64,000 nucleotides of DNA from Desulfothermus sp964427155. Its GTDB lineage: Bacteria; Desulfobacterota; Desulfovibrionia; Desulfovibrionales; Desulfothermaceae. Below, in pieces: positions 16,785 to 25,546 of the stretch. Each line of letters begins with the position of its first letter. The stretch's first letter is position 1. Both the position numbers and the translations under genes were made by a program. The DNA is taken from assembly GCA_964427155.1 (NCBI GenBank), contig CAYRSC010000015.1:1-64000 (forward strand). The letters are read 5' to 3'. The notes under the pieces are model-generated. The model ran no database searches and was not told where the DNA came from. It worked only from the letters and a program-made list of their open reading frames with translations.

Positions 16785-17922
16785 ACCTAATTCCTCGTGT
16801 CCTTTTGATTACAAAAAGGCGGGAGAGCTTATCAGCACTGCCAATGGCCACATCTCCATGTGGGGGAGGAGAAATTACTGCATAGGAATCGTCTATGGCC
16901 AGGACCTTTACCTTGAGAGGGACAAATCTACTTGAGGTATGGACAAATACAAAGGTTCCATCCTTTCTCTCAAGCAGGGCAGAGACGGGAACACTCCATC
17001 CCCTGGCCTGTCTCATTACCACCTCTACAGTCACATTGCTCATATGAGGTAGGGGGAGGTTAGAGTCAAGGTCTATATAGGCCCTTGCCAGGGATCTGGA
17101 GGAGCCTGCTTCCAGGGCTGTGATGGTAAAAGGCCTCCCAAGGATATACACCTTTTGTCCTTTTTTTATCCTTCCCATAAAAGAGAGGGGATAGGAAAAT
17201 TCCACCCTTTTCTTTTTTCCATACAGGGTAAGGATAGGCCTTCCTGGCATGGCCATATCCCCTGGACGGAGCAATATTTGCCCCACTACTCCATCAATAG
17301 GAGACCTTATTTGTGTGTAGGTGAGAAGATGCCTTTTGGAGAGGAGTTCCTCTTTGAGTGCCTTGAGTTGTTGTTTTTTTGATGAGATCTCCTTGAGAGT
17401 GGAATCCATCCGGGCCTTTTTCAGCTCCATCCCAACCTTAGATTCCTCTAATCTCTCCCTGGAGATGGCCCCTGCCCTATAGAGGGCCTGATTCCTCTCA
17501 AATATGTGTCTTGAATAGAGATAGTCAGAGCGCAGGGCAGAGACGGTCTCCTCAAGGCCAGAGATGGCCTCTTTGAGGGATCTGATGGAAGAGCGCTGTG
17601 CCTTGATAGAACGGATTATCTCTTCCTGATCAATTTCCACAAGCAATTTCCCCTTATTCACCCATTCTCCTTCTCTCACACATACCTTTTTAATTACCCC
17701 ACTGACCTTGCTGGAGATGCTGGGATGGTCTATGGAATAATAGGTCCCCAAGAATTGCCTAGTCTCTTCCACCTCTCTCTGTTGAGGGGGGACCATATAT
17801 ACTGCCACCAGCTTGGCCAGGGGTGGTTTTAGGGATTTCACCTGGAGCATCCTCTTGCGAACAAGCAGGGCACCACCCACCACAATGGCTACAACAATGA
17901 TCGTATAGATAGTCTTTTTCAT
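16777..17922 (-). CDS. HlyD/AcrA-type membrane fusion protein of RND pump
   Basis: 381 residues. An N-terminal membrane anchor (about 5-22) is followed by a biotinyl-lipoyl-like half (SGVIKKVCVREGEWVNKGKL, about 72-91), a long coiled-coil hairpin (about 105-195) and the matching half (IRSPIDGVVGQILLRPGDMA, about 209-228). It bridges the RND pump and TolC-like channel. Its start overlaps the stop of the TolC gene (ATGA) and its end overlaps the pump gene, so the three are translated together. Confidence 0.9.
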   Translation of the reverse strand: MKKTIYTIIVVAIVVGGALLVRKRMLQVKSLKPPLAKLVAVYMVPPQQREVEETRQFLGTYYSIDHPSISSKVSGVIKKVCVREGEWVNKGKLLVEIDQEEIIRSIKAQRSSIRSLKEAISGLEETVSALRSDYLYSRHIFERNQALYRAGAISRERLEESKVGMELKKARMDSTLKEISSKKQQLKALKEELLSKRHLLTYTQIRSPIDGVVGQILLRPGDMAMPGRPILTLYGKKKRVEFSYPLSFMGRIKKGQKVYILGRPFTITALEAGSSRSLARAYIDLDSNLPLPHMSNVTVEVVMRQARGWSVPVSALLERKDGTFVFVHTSSRFVPLKVKVLAIDDSYAVISPPPHGDVAIGSADKLSRLFVIKRTRGIRYE

Positions 17923-19208
17923 CTTTCACCTGCCATTAAATAGTTAAGGTAGAGTCTTTGTATATACAGGTCATATCTGGCACCTATATAGTCGCTTTTT
18001 GCCTTTTGATATCTGGCATAGGCATAGAGGAGGTCATACATATTGGAGACCCCTTTTTCATATTTGAGCCTCTCCACCTCTCTTACCTCTTTTAGAAACC
18101 TCTCTTGCTCCTTAAGAGATGCCAGTCTCTTTTCAGCAGTGGCTATCTTCTCTCTGGCCTCAATTATTTTACTCTTTAAATCCAATAGGGTCTTTCTCAG
18201 AGAAATTACCGCTTCTCTTTTGGCGATATAGCTCCTTCTCACCTCACTCTTCCTCACCCCAAAGTCAAAAAGGAGCCATTTTAAGGTTACCTCTGCCTGC
18301 CATATCTCCTTTCTATCTCCCTTGGCATAGTTATCCCCCACATATACATCCACTCCCAGGCTGGGATAGTATATGGAGCGGGCCTTCCTAATTGCCTCCT
18401 GCGCCCTTTTCACCTTCAGGGCAGAGATACCATATTCATAGCTATGTGTTATATCTGTGTTAGCACAGGCAGTGACCACCTCTCTTGGATCTGTATCTTC
18501 CTCTGCATCCACGGGCTTATCCACTCCAATAGTGGCACCCAATATGGACTGGAGGGACGTTATAGAGCCTTTTATCTGCTTTACTACAAATGAGGCATTG
18601 GCTAGGTCAGCAGAGACCTTTAACAGGTCTATCTTTGCTTTTTTTCCCACTGCCACCTCCTGAGAGACATTTTTATATAACTCGGTGAGGGCATCTCTAT
18701 AGGAGATGGCCGCCTTTTTCTGGGCCTTTAAGGAGAGGAGTTTTAGATAGAGGGACTTTATGTTAAAAATAAGCCTCTGCTTTGACAGACCAACCCTCAA
18801 ACGGGAGAGTTCTTCCCCAAGACGGGCTATCTTTATGGAGGAGAGGTCAGAAAACCCATTGAAAAGGAGGACTTCATACATGAGTCCTCCGCTTGTAATA
18901 TCATAACTGGTGGTTATATTAGGACTTACTGGAGGAACTATAGGGGATAGGGTATGGGGAATATTATAATGGGTATATTTCCCCACGAGGGTGAGTCGGC
19001 CAAAATTTTTCCTTATGCTGGCCAGTTTTTCCTCTCTGGACTCCTTTAAACGCATCTTTTCCTGGAGGAGTATAGGGCTTTTCTTAAGGGCAATGTCTAT
19101 TGCTTCCCTCAGGCTCATCCCCCAGCAGGGGGTGACAACTAATACAACCATTATCAAGGGGAAAAAAACTCTTTTCATAACCTTCACCACGCATTTTTCT
19201 TTCATCAT
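17919..19208 (-). CDS. TolC-family outer-membrane efflux protein
   Basis: 429 residues with a signal peptide and the paired helical repeats of OEP/TolC proteins (SLREAIDIALKKSPILLQEK near residue 31). It forms the outer-membrane exit duct for the following fusion protein and RND pump. An in-frame ATG at 19178 (MKRVFFPLIM) has a better SD (GTGAAGG) and gives a cleaner signal peptide than the ATG at 19208, so the true start may be 19178. Confidence 0.88.
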   Translation of the reverse strand: MMKEKCVVKVMKRVFFPLIMVVLVVTPCWGMSLREAIDIALKKSPILLQEKMRLKESREEKLASIRKNFGRLTLVGKYTHYNIPHTLSPIVPPVSPNITTSYDITSGGLMYEVLLFNGFSDLSSIKIARLGEELSRLRVGLSKQRLIFNIKSLYLKLLSLKAQKKAAISYRDALTELYKNVSQEVAVGKKAKIDLLKVSADLANASFVVKQIKGSITSLQSILGATIGVDKPVDAEEDTDPREVVTACANTDITHSYEYGISALKVKRAQEAIRKARSIYYPSLGVDVYVGDNYAKGDRKEIWQAEVTLKWLLFDFGVRKSEVRRSYIAKREAVISLRKTLLDLKSKIIEAREKIATAEKRLASLKEQERFLKEVREVERLKYEKGVSNMYDLLYAYARYQKAKSDYIGARYDLYIQRLYLNYLMAGER

Positions 19209-19241
19209 ATCCCCGTTGAGGGGGAGGGTAATTGATCAATG

Positions 19242-20252
19242 TCAAGAATTTGCCTTTTCTATCCAGGTTACAGGGACAGTGCCTCGTGCCACAAAGGAGT
19301 CTATCCCTCTTAAAGGGTAGCCTACACATAGACTTAAGGCAAGTTCATATGGGTATTTTATTCCCAAAAGCCTTCTCACAGAAGGGGCAAAGGGTAGGGC
19401 GCTCGCAATAAATCCAATAAAACAGGTGCCAAGTCCAAGAGAGTGTGCAGCAAGGGCCATATTTTCCCCTGCAATTCCCACATCAATGTCTGGAGAGGAG
19501 ATGCCGCGCCTATCTTTTAATATATGGATCACCACCGGGGCATCAAATGTGATTACTCCCTTTTCCCTCCATATCTTTTCCATGGCGGCAATGGGTCTCT
19601 GGTCCCACTTGTTTACAGAGAGATAACTCAAAAGGTATATAAGGGCCTTTTTTAGCCTGTTTTTTGTGAGATAGAGTTCTTTTATCCGGTAGAGAACACG
19701 GGCACAGCGTATATCTATCTCTTTATTTATGGCCCTATCTGTGACAACCACAAATTTATAGGGCTGACAATTTCCCGCAGAAGGAGCAAAACGTCCTGCC
19801 TCCAGTATCCTTAACAAGAGCTCCTTATCTACCTCCTTTTTTTTAAATAACCTTATACTCCTGCGTTTTAAAATGAGTCTCTCCGTTTCTGTAAGTTCCT
19901 CCTCTATCTCTTCCAATTTATCTCTCTCCCTGTCAAAGGGATATGTCATATCCCTGTCCTTTTCCCTTACCGTGGCATATCTTCCCTTTTTTACAAAATA
20001 CCTGCCCTGCATCCTAATGGCACCCACAGGACATACTGCCTCACAATTATTACATCCTATGCATGCTGGGTCCATCTCCATAAGGGCAGTTGCTATGGGC
20101 CTATTCCTGTCTTCATCCCATACCAGACAGGATGTGGGACATGCCTTTACGCACATTTTGCACTTTATGCATGCGTTCTGATTGTAGTGTAATCTGGGGA
20201 AGACAGTGGGGGGGAAGTGCACATGGGTGAATCTTTCCAGGAAGTTAAACAT
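19242..20252 (-). CDS. ferredoxin-nitroreductase fusion protein
   Basis: 336 residues. Residues 28-74 hold two 4Fe-4S motifs (C28-x2-C31-x2-C34-x3-C38 and C64-x2-C67-x2-C70-x3-C74). From about 120 there is an FMN nitroreductase domain (RRSIRLF, then APSAGNCQPYKFVVV). These fusions are common in strict anaerobes and pass electrons from iron-sulfur clusters to a flavin; the natural substrate is usually unknown. It stands 33 bases before the efflux operon on the same strand, so it may be transcribed with it. Confidence 0.88.
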   Translation of the reverse strand: MFNFLERFTHVHFPPTVFPRLHYNQNACIKCKMCVKACPTSCLVWDEDRNRPIATALMEMDPACIGCNNCEAVCPVGAIRMQGRYFVKKGRYATVREKDRDMTYPFDRERDKLEEIEEELTETERLILKRRSIRLFKKKEVDKELLLRILEAGRFAPSAGNCQPYKFVVVTDRAINKEIDIRCARVLYRIKELYLTKNRLKKALIYLLSYLSVNKWDQRPIAAMEKIWREKGVITFDAPVVIHILKDRRGISSPDIDVGIAGENMALAAHSLGLGTCFIGFIASALPFAPSVRRLLGIKYPYELALSLCVGYPLRGIDSFVARGTVPVTWIEKANS

Positions 20253-20269
20253 GCTATCTCCTCCAGGTG

Positions 20270-21904
20270 TTATCTTGAGTGATATTTATAGGGAAATACA
20301 TTTTTTGCCGTAGGAGAAAACTCCTTTTTCAGGAGCCTGTCCAGATTTTTTTGGGAGGGACTCTTTGGTATCTCGTCCACCACCTGTAGATAGGAAGGTA
20401 TAGCATTATTTTCCAGTCTCTGCTGCAACGTGGAAAAGACCTTTTCAGGACTTATGGTCTTTCCCTTAAAGGGCTTTACTGCGGCAACAATATCCACTTC
20501 TCCAGGGGCCCCTGAGGTAGAGGGTATCCCATACACGCACACATCTTCCACCTCTTCCATCTCTGCCAGGACCTTTTCAATATACCCAGGCTGAATAAAC
20601 TCCCCCTGTCTCCTGAGTCCTCCTCCCTTTCTGAAGTCAAAATAAAACCACCCTTCTTCATCCACATGGCCCATATCGCCTGTTCTAAGCCACCCCCCTC
20701 TGGTTTTTTCCTTAGATGCCCTTTCCTTTCCCAGATATTCCACCTCTGCTTTTCCCCCCACAGGACGACATACAATTTCTCCTATCTCATAAGGGGCGCA
20801 GGGGGTGTCGTCTTCCCTGAGGATTTTCATCTCCATAAAACCCTCAGGGGGTTTTCCAAAGGAACCAATTGGACCAACACCGGGAGGATTGTGGGCAAAT
20901 CCCCCCTCTACTGCGCCATACCATTCGTGTATCTTTACCCCAAATCTCTCTTCAAATTCCCTCCAGATAGATGGGGGGGTACCTGCACTGAGCACCACCC
21001 TAACAGGATTGTGGGGGTCCATCTTCTTTGGTGGTTCGCTATATATACCCATCATCATTCCACCTAGGAGGGAAAAGGTGGTGACCCCATAATGTCTGCA
21101 TATATCCCATATCCTGCTCTTGGTAAACTTTCTGCTGATAACCGCTGGTATCCCAAGGGTTATGGCTGGGACCAGGGTAACGGCCTGGGCATTTCCATGG
21201 GTTAAGGAGAGACCTGTATATAGTTTGTCCTTTAAGGTATATTTCCAGATAAACCCCCCAAGGAGTTTAAATGCGAGTAGTCTATCCCCTCGAATAACCA
21301 CTCCCTTTGGGTCTCCAGTGGTCCCGGAGGTATAGATTATCTCCAGGGGGGAGGAGAGGTTGAGGTTTTCCTCTGGGAGCTCCACCACCTCATCTCCCTG
21401 GACCTTCAGGAACTCTGTCACATCTGGGTAATCTTCCCTAAAAGGGGAATCAAATCCCTCTTTATATACCACCCCAATTATCTCTATCTCAGGGTGTTTG
21501 TTAAGGATTTTTACAATAGGGGAAAAGAACTCATTTGATAAGAGAATGGCCTTGGACTGGGAATTTTCTATCTGATATAATAGCCTATCTCCCATATACC
21601 GGGGATCAATTGGGACCGCCACCGTGCCTGTCCAGGATGCGGCTATAAGGGCATAGACAAATTCTGGATGGTTTCTCATCACAATGGCAAATCGGTCCCC
21701 TTTCTTTAGTCCCACCTCAAATATCCTTCTGGCCAGTAGCCTGGATTTTAGATAGAGGTCCCTGTAGGTAATAACCTCTTCCCTCCATTCTCCATTTTCA
21801 AATGTCAACACAGGAAAGTCCGCCATCTCTCTATACTTTTTCTCCACCTCCAGGCCCAGGTGGCCCTCTATATATCTCTCACTCATCCCTTTTACTCCTT
21901 TCAT
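20270..21904 (-). CDS. AMP-forming acyl-CoA ligase (CaiC-like)
   Basis: 544 residues of the adenylate-forming superfamily, with the P-loop-like IIYTSGTTGDPKG (about 189-201), the YGAVEGG motif and GWLRTGDMGHVDEEGWFYF before the C-terminal lid. It activates a carboxylic acid to its CoA thioester; the exact acid is not evident. The stop of the thiolase gene overlaps its start (ATGA at 21901-21904), which puts it in the acyl-CoA operon led from the 24.8 kb region. Confidence 0.88.
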   Translation of the reverse strand: MKGVKGMSERYIEGHLGLEVEKKYREMADFPVLTFENGEWREEVITYRDLYLKSRLLARRIFEVGLKKGDRFAIVMRNHPEFVYALIAASWTGTVAVPIDPRYMGDRLLYQIENSQSKAILLSNEFFSPIVKILNKHPEIEIIGVVYKEGFDSPFREDYPDVTEFLKVQGDEVVELPEENLNLSSPLEIIYTSGTTGDPKGVVIRGDRLLAFKLLGGFIWKYTLKDKLYTGLSLTHGNAQAVTLVPAITLGIPAVISRKFTKSRIWDICRHYGVTTFSLLGGMMMGIYSEPPKKMDPHNPVRVVLSAGTPPSIWREFEERFGVKIHEWYGAVEGGFAHNPPGVGPIGSFGKPPEGFMEMKILREDDTPCAPYEIGEIVCRPVGGKAEVEYLGKERASKEKTRGGWLRTGDMGHVDEEGWFYFDFRKGGGLRRQGEFIQPGYIEKVLAEMEEVEDVCVYGIPSTSGAPGEVDIVAAVKPFKGKTISPEKVFSTLQQRLENNAIPSYLQVVDEIPKSPSQKNLDRLLKKEFSPTAKNVFPYKYHSR

Positions 21905-23136
21905 GGTTTTTCAAGTATATGGATACACATGGCCGCCTCTTCCACGCCTATATTTCCACCCCCATTCTCTGCAAGGGCAATCCTGGCCCCCTCCACCTGC
22001 CTCTTTCCCGCCTCTCCTCTCAATTGAAGTACCAATTCATATATCTGGGCCAGACCAGATGCGCCAATGGGGTGTCCCCTGCATTCAAGCCCCCCACTTG
22101 TATTTATCGGTCTCTCTCCCCCCAGAGCGGTTGCCCCTGATTCTGCATAGATTCCTCCTTCTCCCAGGGGACAGAACCCCATGGCTTCACATTGGTGGAG
22201 TTCTCCATAGGCCGTGGCATCATGTAGCTCTGCTACATCAATATCCTGGGGACCCACTCCTGAGACTTCATAGGCCCTCTTTGAGAGCCTCTCCCCAATG
22301 TCCTCCTCATCAATGGCCCTATCTCTTCCAGATGCAAGGACAGATGCACGAACCCTTATGGCCCTGGAAGAGGGATGTGTTTTCAAGAATTTTCCAGAAC
22401 ACACCACTGCTGCTGCTGCACCATCCCCTATGGGGGCACACATGGATCTAGTTAAGGGATAGGCAATGGGCTTGTCATTTAACACCTCTTCTACGCTCAT
22501 GGGTTTTTGGTATTGGGCGAGGGGGTTTAATGAGCCGTGGAAGTGATTCTTGGAGGCAATTATGGCCAGTTGTCTCTGAGTGGAGCCAAACCTGGACATG
22601 TGCCATCTGGCCCCCAGGGCATAGGCATCCATAAAGACGCTCCTGCCCTCTCCCACCTTTCCTGTGGGGGGCACCTCCACCTTAAACTCCTTACTCAACT
22701 CTTCCATAAGTTTTAATTGATTCTCAAAGTTGGCCACATCCATGCACGATGCATAGGCCATAAGGGAAAGGTTCTTGTCGGGGTTGCTTATCTTTTCTGA
22801 GCCAATGACCAGGGCCACGTCAAACGCCCCTCCCTCCAGTCCCATTATTGCACAGTGTAGGGCTGTACTTGCACCGGCACATGCATTTTCTACATTTATA
22901 ACGGGGATAGACCCTATCCCCATACTCCTTAATACCACCTGTCCCCTAATAGAGTGTTGATTCCCAAAGAGTCCCCAGAAGGTATTGGAAAAAAAGGCCG
23001 CTTCTACCTGCTCCTTAGATATATCTGCATCGCGTAAGGCAAATTCAGCAGCCTCTATGGCCATGTCTCTTACGTCCCGATGGTGATATTTCCCAAACCT
23101 TATCATGCCTGTGCCTATTATAAAAACCTCTGCCAT
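21901..23136 (-). CDS. SCPx/thiolase-family acyl-CoA thiolase
   Basis: 411 residues. The thiolase nucleophile is Cys86 in NVENACAGAS. The C-terminal catalytic segments are ELHDATAYGELH and NTSGGLECRGHPIGASG, where His sits in the GHPIGASG loop. It cleaves 3-ketoacyl-CoA or condenses acyl-CoAs. The variant motifs are of the SCP-x type associated with branched, steroid-like or long substrates. Its neighbour at 24420 is an SCP2 domain protein, which fits that subfamily. Confidence 0.88.
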   Translation of the reverse strand: MAEVFIIGTGMIRFGKYHHRDVRDMAIEAAEFALRDADISKEQVEAAFFSNTFWGLFGNQHSIRGQVVLRSMGIGSIPVINVENACAGASTALHCAIMGLEGGAFDVALVIGSEKISNPDKNLSLMAYASCMDVANFENQLKLMEELSKEFKVEVPPTGKVGEGRSVFMDAYALGARWHMSRFGSTQRQLAIIASKNHFHGSLNPLAQYQKPMSVEEVLNDKPIAYPLTRSMCAPIGDGAAAAVVCSGKFLKTHPSSRAIRVRASVLASGRDRAIDEEDIGERLSKRAYEVSGVGPQDIDVAELHDATAYGELHQCEAMGFCPLGEGGIYAESGATALGGERPINTSGGLECRGHPIGASGLAQIYELVLQLRGEAGKRQVEGARIALAENGGGNIGVEEAAMCIHILEKP

Positions 23137-23162
23137 CTTCTATCTCCTTAAGGTTTTAACAA

Positions 23163-24380
23163 TTATAGGTGATGAGCCCCAGTGATCATCAGGGAGTCAT
23201 TGGCCCCATCCTCTATAAGACCCGCCCGGGCATCTCTGAAGAACTTTTCCACAGGATATTCCCGGCACAATCCATACCCCCCAAATATCTGAATGGCTTC
23301 CCCTGTGACCTCAAGGGCCACCTTGGTACAGAAGACCTTGGATGCAATGGAATATTCCACCCGTGGAGGGGTATTGTTATAGTTGTATATCATCACTGAG
23401 CGGGAGAGGGAGCGGGCCGCCTCCACCTTCATAAACATTTCAAAGAGCTTGTGTTTTATTATCTGATGCTCAAATAAGACCTTTCCCCCCTGTACCCTCA
23501 TCTTGGCATATTCCAGGGCCTCTTCATATGCCGCACGGGCAAGGCCGGTAAATATTGCGCCCATGCCGGCATTTGCTGTGGCCAGTGTGATCTCCAACAT
23601 ACCTTCATAGGAATCTGGCTCCACCAGCATATACTCAGCTGGAATTCGTACCTCTTCAAAGAATATTTCCCCCTGATTCAGGGCCCTTTGTCCCATCTTA
23701 TCCAAGGGTTGTCCTTTTTTTACCCCTGGCAGGTCAAGGGGTACAATACATATACCCCCTCCTGACATCCCCTTAGCTGGATTAATAGTAGGGTAGAGTA
23801 GGGCGTGGGTGGCTATGGTGCCATTGGAGACCCATGCGGACTTTTGTCCCTTTATTATCCAGGAATCTCCATCTGCATAGGCCCTGCAATTCCCTGAAAT
23901 ATTGGGATCACAAAACTGAGGAGTGCCCACTGAGAGGACATCTGTCCCGTGATCTGGCTCGGTTATTGCCCAGCACCCTATAAATTTGGCATCCCTGTCC
24001 TGACAAAAAGGTTCTATTATCTCTTCCACCATTCTTTCATTGGGGAGTAGGGATGCAAAAAATGCAGGGAAACAGGATACCCCCAGGGATACCGCAAAAT
24101 CCACACTTCCCCATCCAAGCTCCTCCAGCACTATGTGGACCTCTAGGGGGTCCAATCCAAGCCCTCCCCAAGTGTCAGGGATAAATACTGTGTGATATCC
24201 CAGCTCATATGCCTGCTTCATGGCCCTCCAGAAGTCTTCACTTTCTATTACCTGGGAAGGGGAGGAGAGTTTGTCCAAGGAGAGAGACACAGGACGAAGC
24301 ACCTCTTTGCTAAATCTATGGGTCTCCTCCTTTATCATCTCCTGCTCTTTAGTTAACTCTATATTTAGGTCTGTATACAT
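23163..24380 (-). CDS. acyl-CoA dehydrogenase
   Basis: 405 residues with the three-part acyl-CoA dehydrogenase fold: an N-terminal helical domain, the FAD-contact segment GCWAITEPDHGTD (about 148-160) and a C-terminal helical domain with GGYGLCREYPVEKFFRDA (about 369-386). It introduces the alpha-beta double bond into an acyl-CoA and passes electrons to ETF, which is not encoded here. It sits between the SCP2 protein and the thiolase in one co-directional run. Confidence 0.9.
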   Translation of the reverse strand: MYTDLNIELTKEQEMIKEETHRFSKEVLRPVSLSLDKLSSPSQVIESEDFWRAMKQAYELGYHTVFIPDTWGGLGLDPLEVHIVLEELGWGSVDFAVSLGVSCFPAFFASLLPNERMVEEIIEPFCQDRDAKFIGCWAITEPDHGTDVLSVGTPQFCDPNISGNCRAYADGDSWIIKGQKSAWVSNGTIATHALLYPTINPAKGMSGGGICIVPLDLPGVKKGQPLDKMGQRALNQGEIFFEEVRIPAEYMLVEPDSYEGMLEITLATANAGMGAIFTGLARAAYEEALEYAKMRVQGGKVLFEHQIIKHKLFEMFMKVEAARSLSRSVMIYNYNNTPPRVEYSIASKVFCTKVALEVTGEAIQIFGGYGLCREYPVEKFFRDARAGLIEDGANDSLMITGAHHL

Positions 24381-24419
24381 ATAGATTTCTCCTTATGTGT
24401 TTAAAACGTTTATTATGAC

Positions 24420-24809
24420 TCATAATATATTGTATTTGCTGGCGATTGAAGGATATCTCTCATAGGCAGGGCGTATGAGAGGAAGGAGCTTTAGTATCTT
24501 GTTTATGGGACCCTTTGCCTTTATTTTTCTGGTTGCCAGGGCCACAGGTAGCTTTAGTTCCTGCATCCAGAACCTATGACAGTCATCTCCAGATAAAAAC
24601 ATCTCAACAGTTGGTTTTTCTTCAGTATGCCCACACACCACCTTTCCCTGGGGAAAGAGCCATATCTCTCCTTTGGGATCATGTATGGTAAATTTTATTA
24701 TTATTCCCGCTTCCTTGAATTTATCGGCAAGCTCTTTTTCTGAGAGGAGTTCTTCCCACAGCCTCCCCAGGACCTCATACATCATCTCAGTTGACTTAAA
24801 GACAGGCAT
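24420..24809 (-). CDS. SCP2 sterol-carrier-like small protein
   Basis: 129 residues resembling the SCP2 domain: KFTIHDPKGEIWLF, then PTVEMFLSGDDCHRFW, and a C-terminal segment with KGPINKILKLLP. Such domains bind lipidic acyl chains. It is the first structural gene after the TetR regulator and precedes the dehydrogenase and thiolase, suggesting a lipid-carrier role in that pathway. Confidence 0.78.
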   Translation of the reverse strand: MPVFKSTEMMYEVLGRLWEELLSEKELADKFKEAGIIIKFTIHDPKGEIWLFPQGKVVCGHTEEKPTVEMFLSGDDCHRFWMQELKLPVALATRKIKAKGPINKILKLLPLIRPAYERYPSIASKYNIL

Positions 24810-24833
24810 ATACGCCTCCTTGGTTTATGGTTT

Positions 24834-25445
24834 TTATTTGTTCAAATAGGGATGGATAAGGGAATAGATAGCCCTTTCCAGGGCCTCTTTGGCCCATCTG
24901 GTGGAATGTCTTTTAGAAGACAGGTACCACCTCTCTCCAATCCCCTGATAAATGGCAGAGATGCAACGGGCGAGTATCTCCTCATCCATATCCTCCTTGA
25001 AAACCCCTTTCTCCTTTCCCTGAATAAGTATCTCCCTTAGCAAAAGGCACCACCTCTCCACCCATTCTACAAAGATCTCCTGGAAGTCTTGATCCCTGGC
25101 TGCCAGGGACATAAAATCAAACAGGATCCCATAGCCCTCATTTACCAGGGGGTCCTTCCAGTTATATAACCACACAAAGGAGGTAAGGGCCTCTAAGGGA
25201 TTATCTATTTCCTTTAAGGTGCGTTGGGCCCTCTCAAAGATATTTTCAAAAAAACGCACAAAGACCTCCATAAAAAGGGTCTTTTTGGAGGAAAAGTAGT
25301 GAGCCACCCCCCCCTTGGATAGGCCAGCCTCCCGGGCCACCTTTTCCATGCTCAGATGAAAATATCCCTCCCTGGCTACTACCCTCAGGGCAGCCATAAT
25401 TATCTGTCGCTTTCGTATCTGTTCCAATTCTGGGATGTAAGCCAT
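24834..25445 (-). CDS. TetR-family transcriptional regulator
   Basis: 203 residues. The N-terminal helix-turn-helix (about residues 12-58) contains KVAREAGLSKGGVAHYFSSKKTLF, and a helical ligand domain follows. It heads the acyl-CoA cluster at 20270-24809 and probably responds to an acyl-CoA. Upstream (25446-25510) two CGAC-x5-CAG direct repeats (CGACTAACCAG and CGACCGTTCAG) could be its operator. SD GGTAAGGAG precedes the ATG. Confidence 0.88.
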   Translation of the reverse strand: MAYIPELEQIRKRQIIMAALRVVAREGYFHLSMEKVAREAGLSKGGVAHYFSSKKTLFMEVFVRFFENIFERAQRTLKEIDNPLEALTSFVWLYNWKDPLVNEGYGILFDFMSLAARDQDFQEIFVEWVERWCLLLREILIQGKEKGVFKEDMDEEILARCISAIYQGIGERWYLSSKRHSTRWAKEALERAIYSLIHPYLNK

Positions 25446-25510
25446 GATCTCTCCTTACCGACTAACCAGATTTTTAGGCGACCGTTCAGAATGTTTTCTT
25501 ATTAAAAGAG

Positions 25511-25541
25511 AGCGGCATCCATCTAAGTTAAGGATGCCGCT
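25511..25541 (-). terminator. hairpin terminator after acetoacetyl-CoA synthetase gene
   Basis: AGCGGCATCC (25511-25520) pairs perfectly with GGATGCCGCT (25532-25541). On the minus strand it is followed by CTCTTTTAATAAG. It separates the aacS operon from the tetR operon. Confidence 0.7.
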
Positions 25542-25546
25542 GTGTT

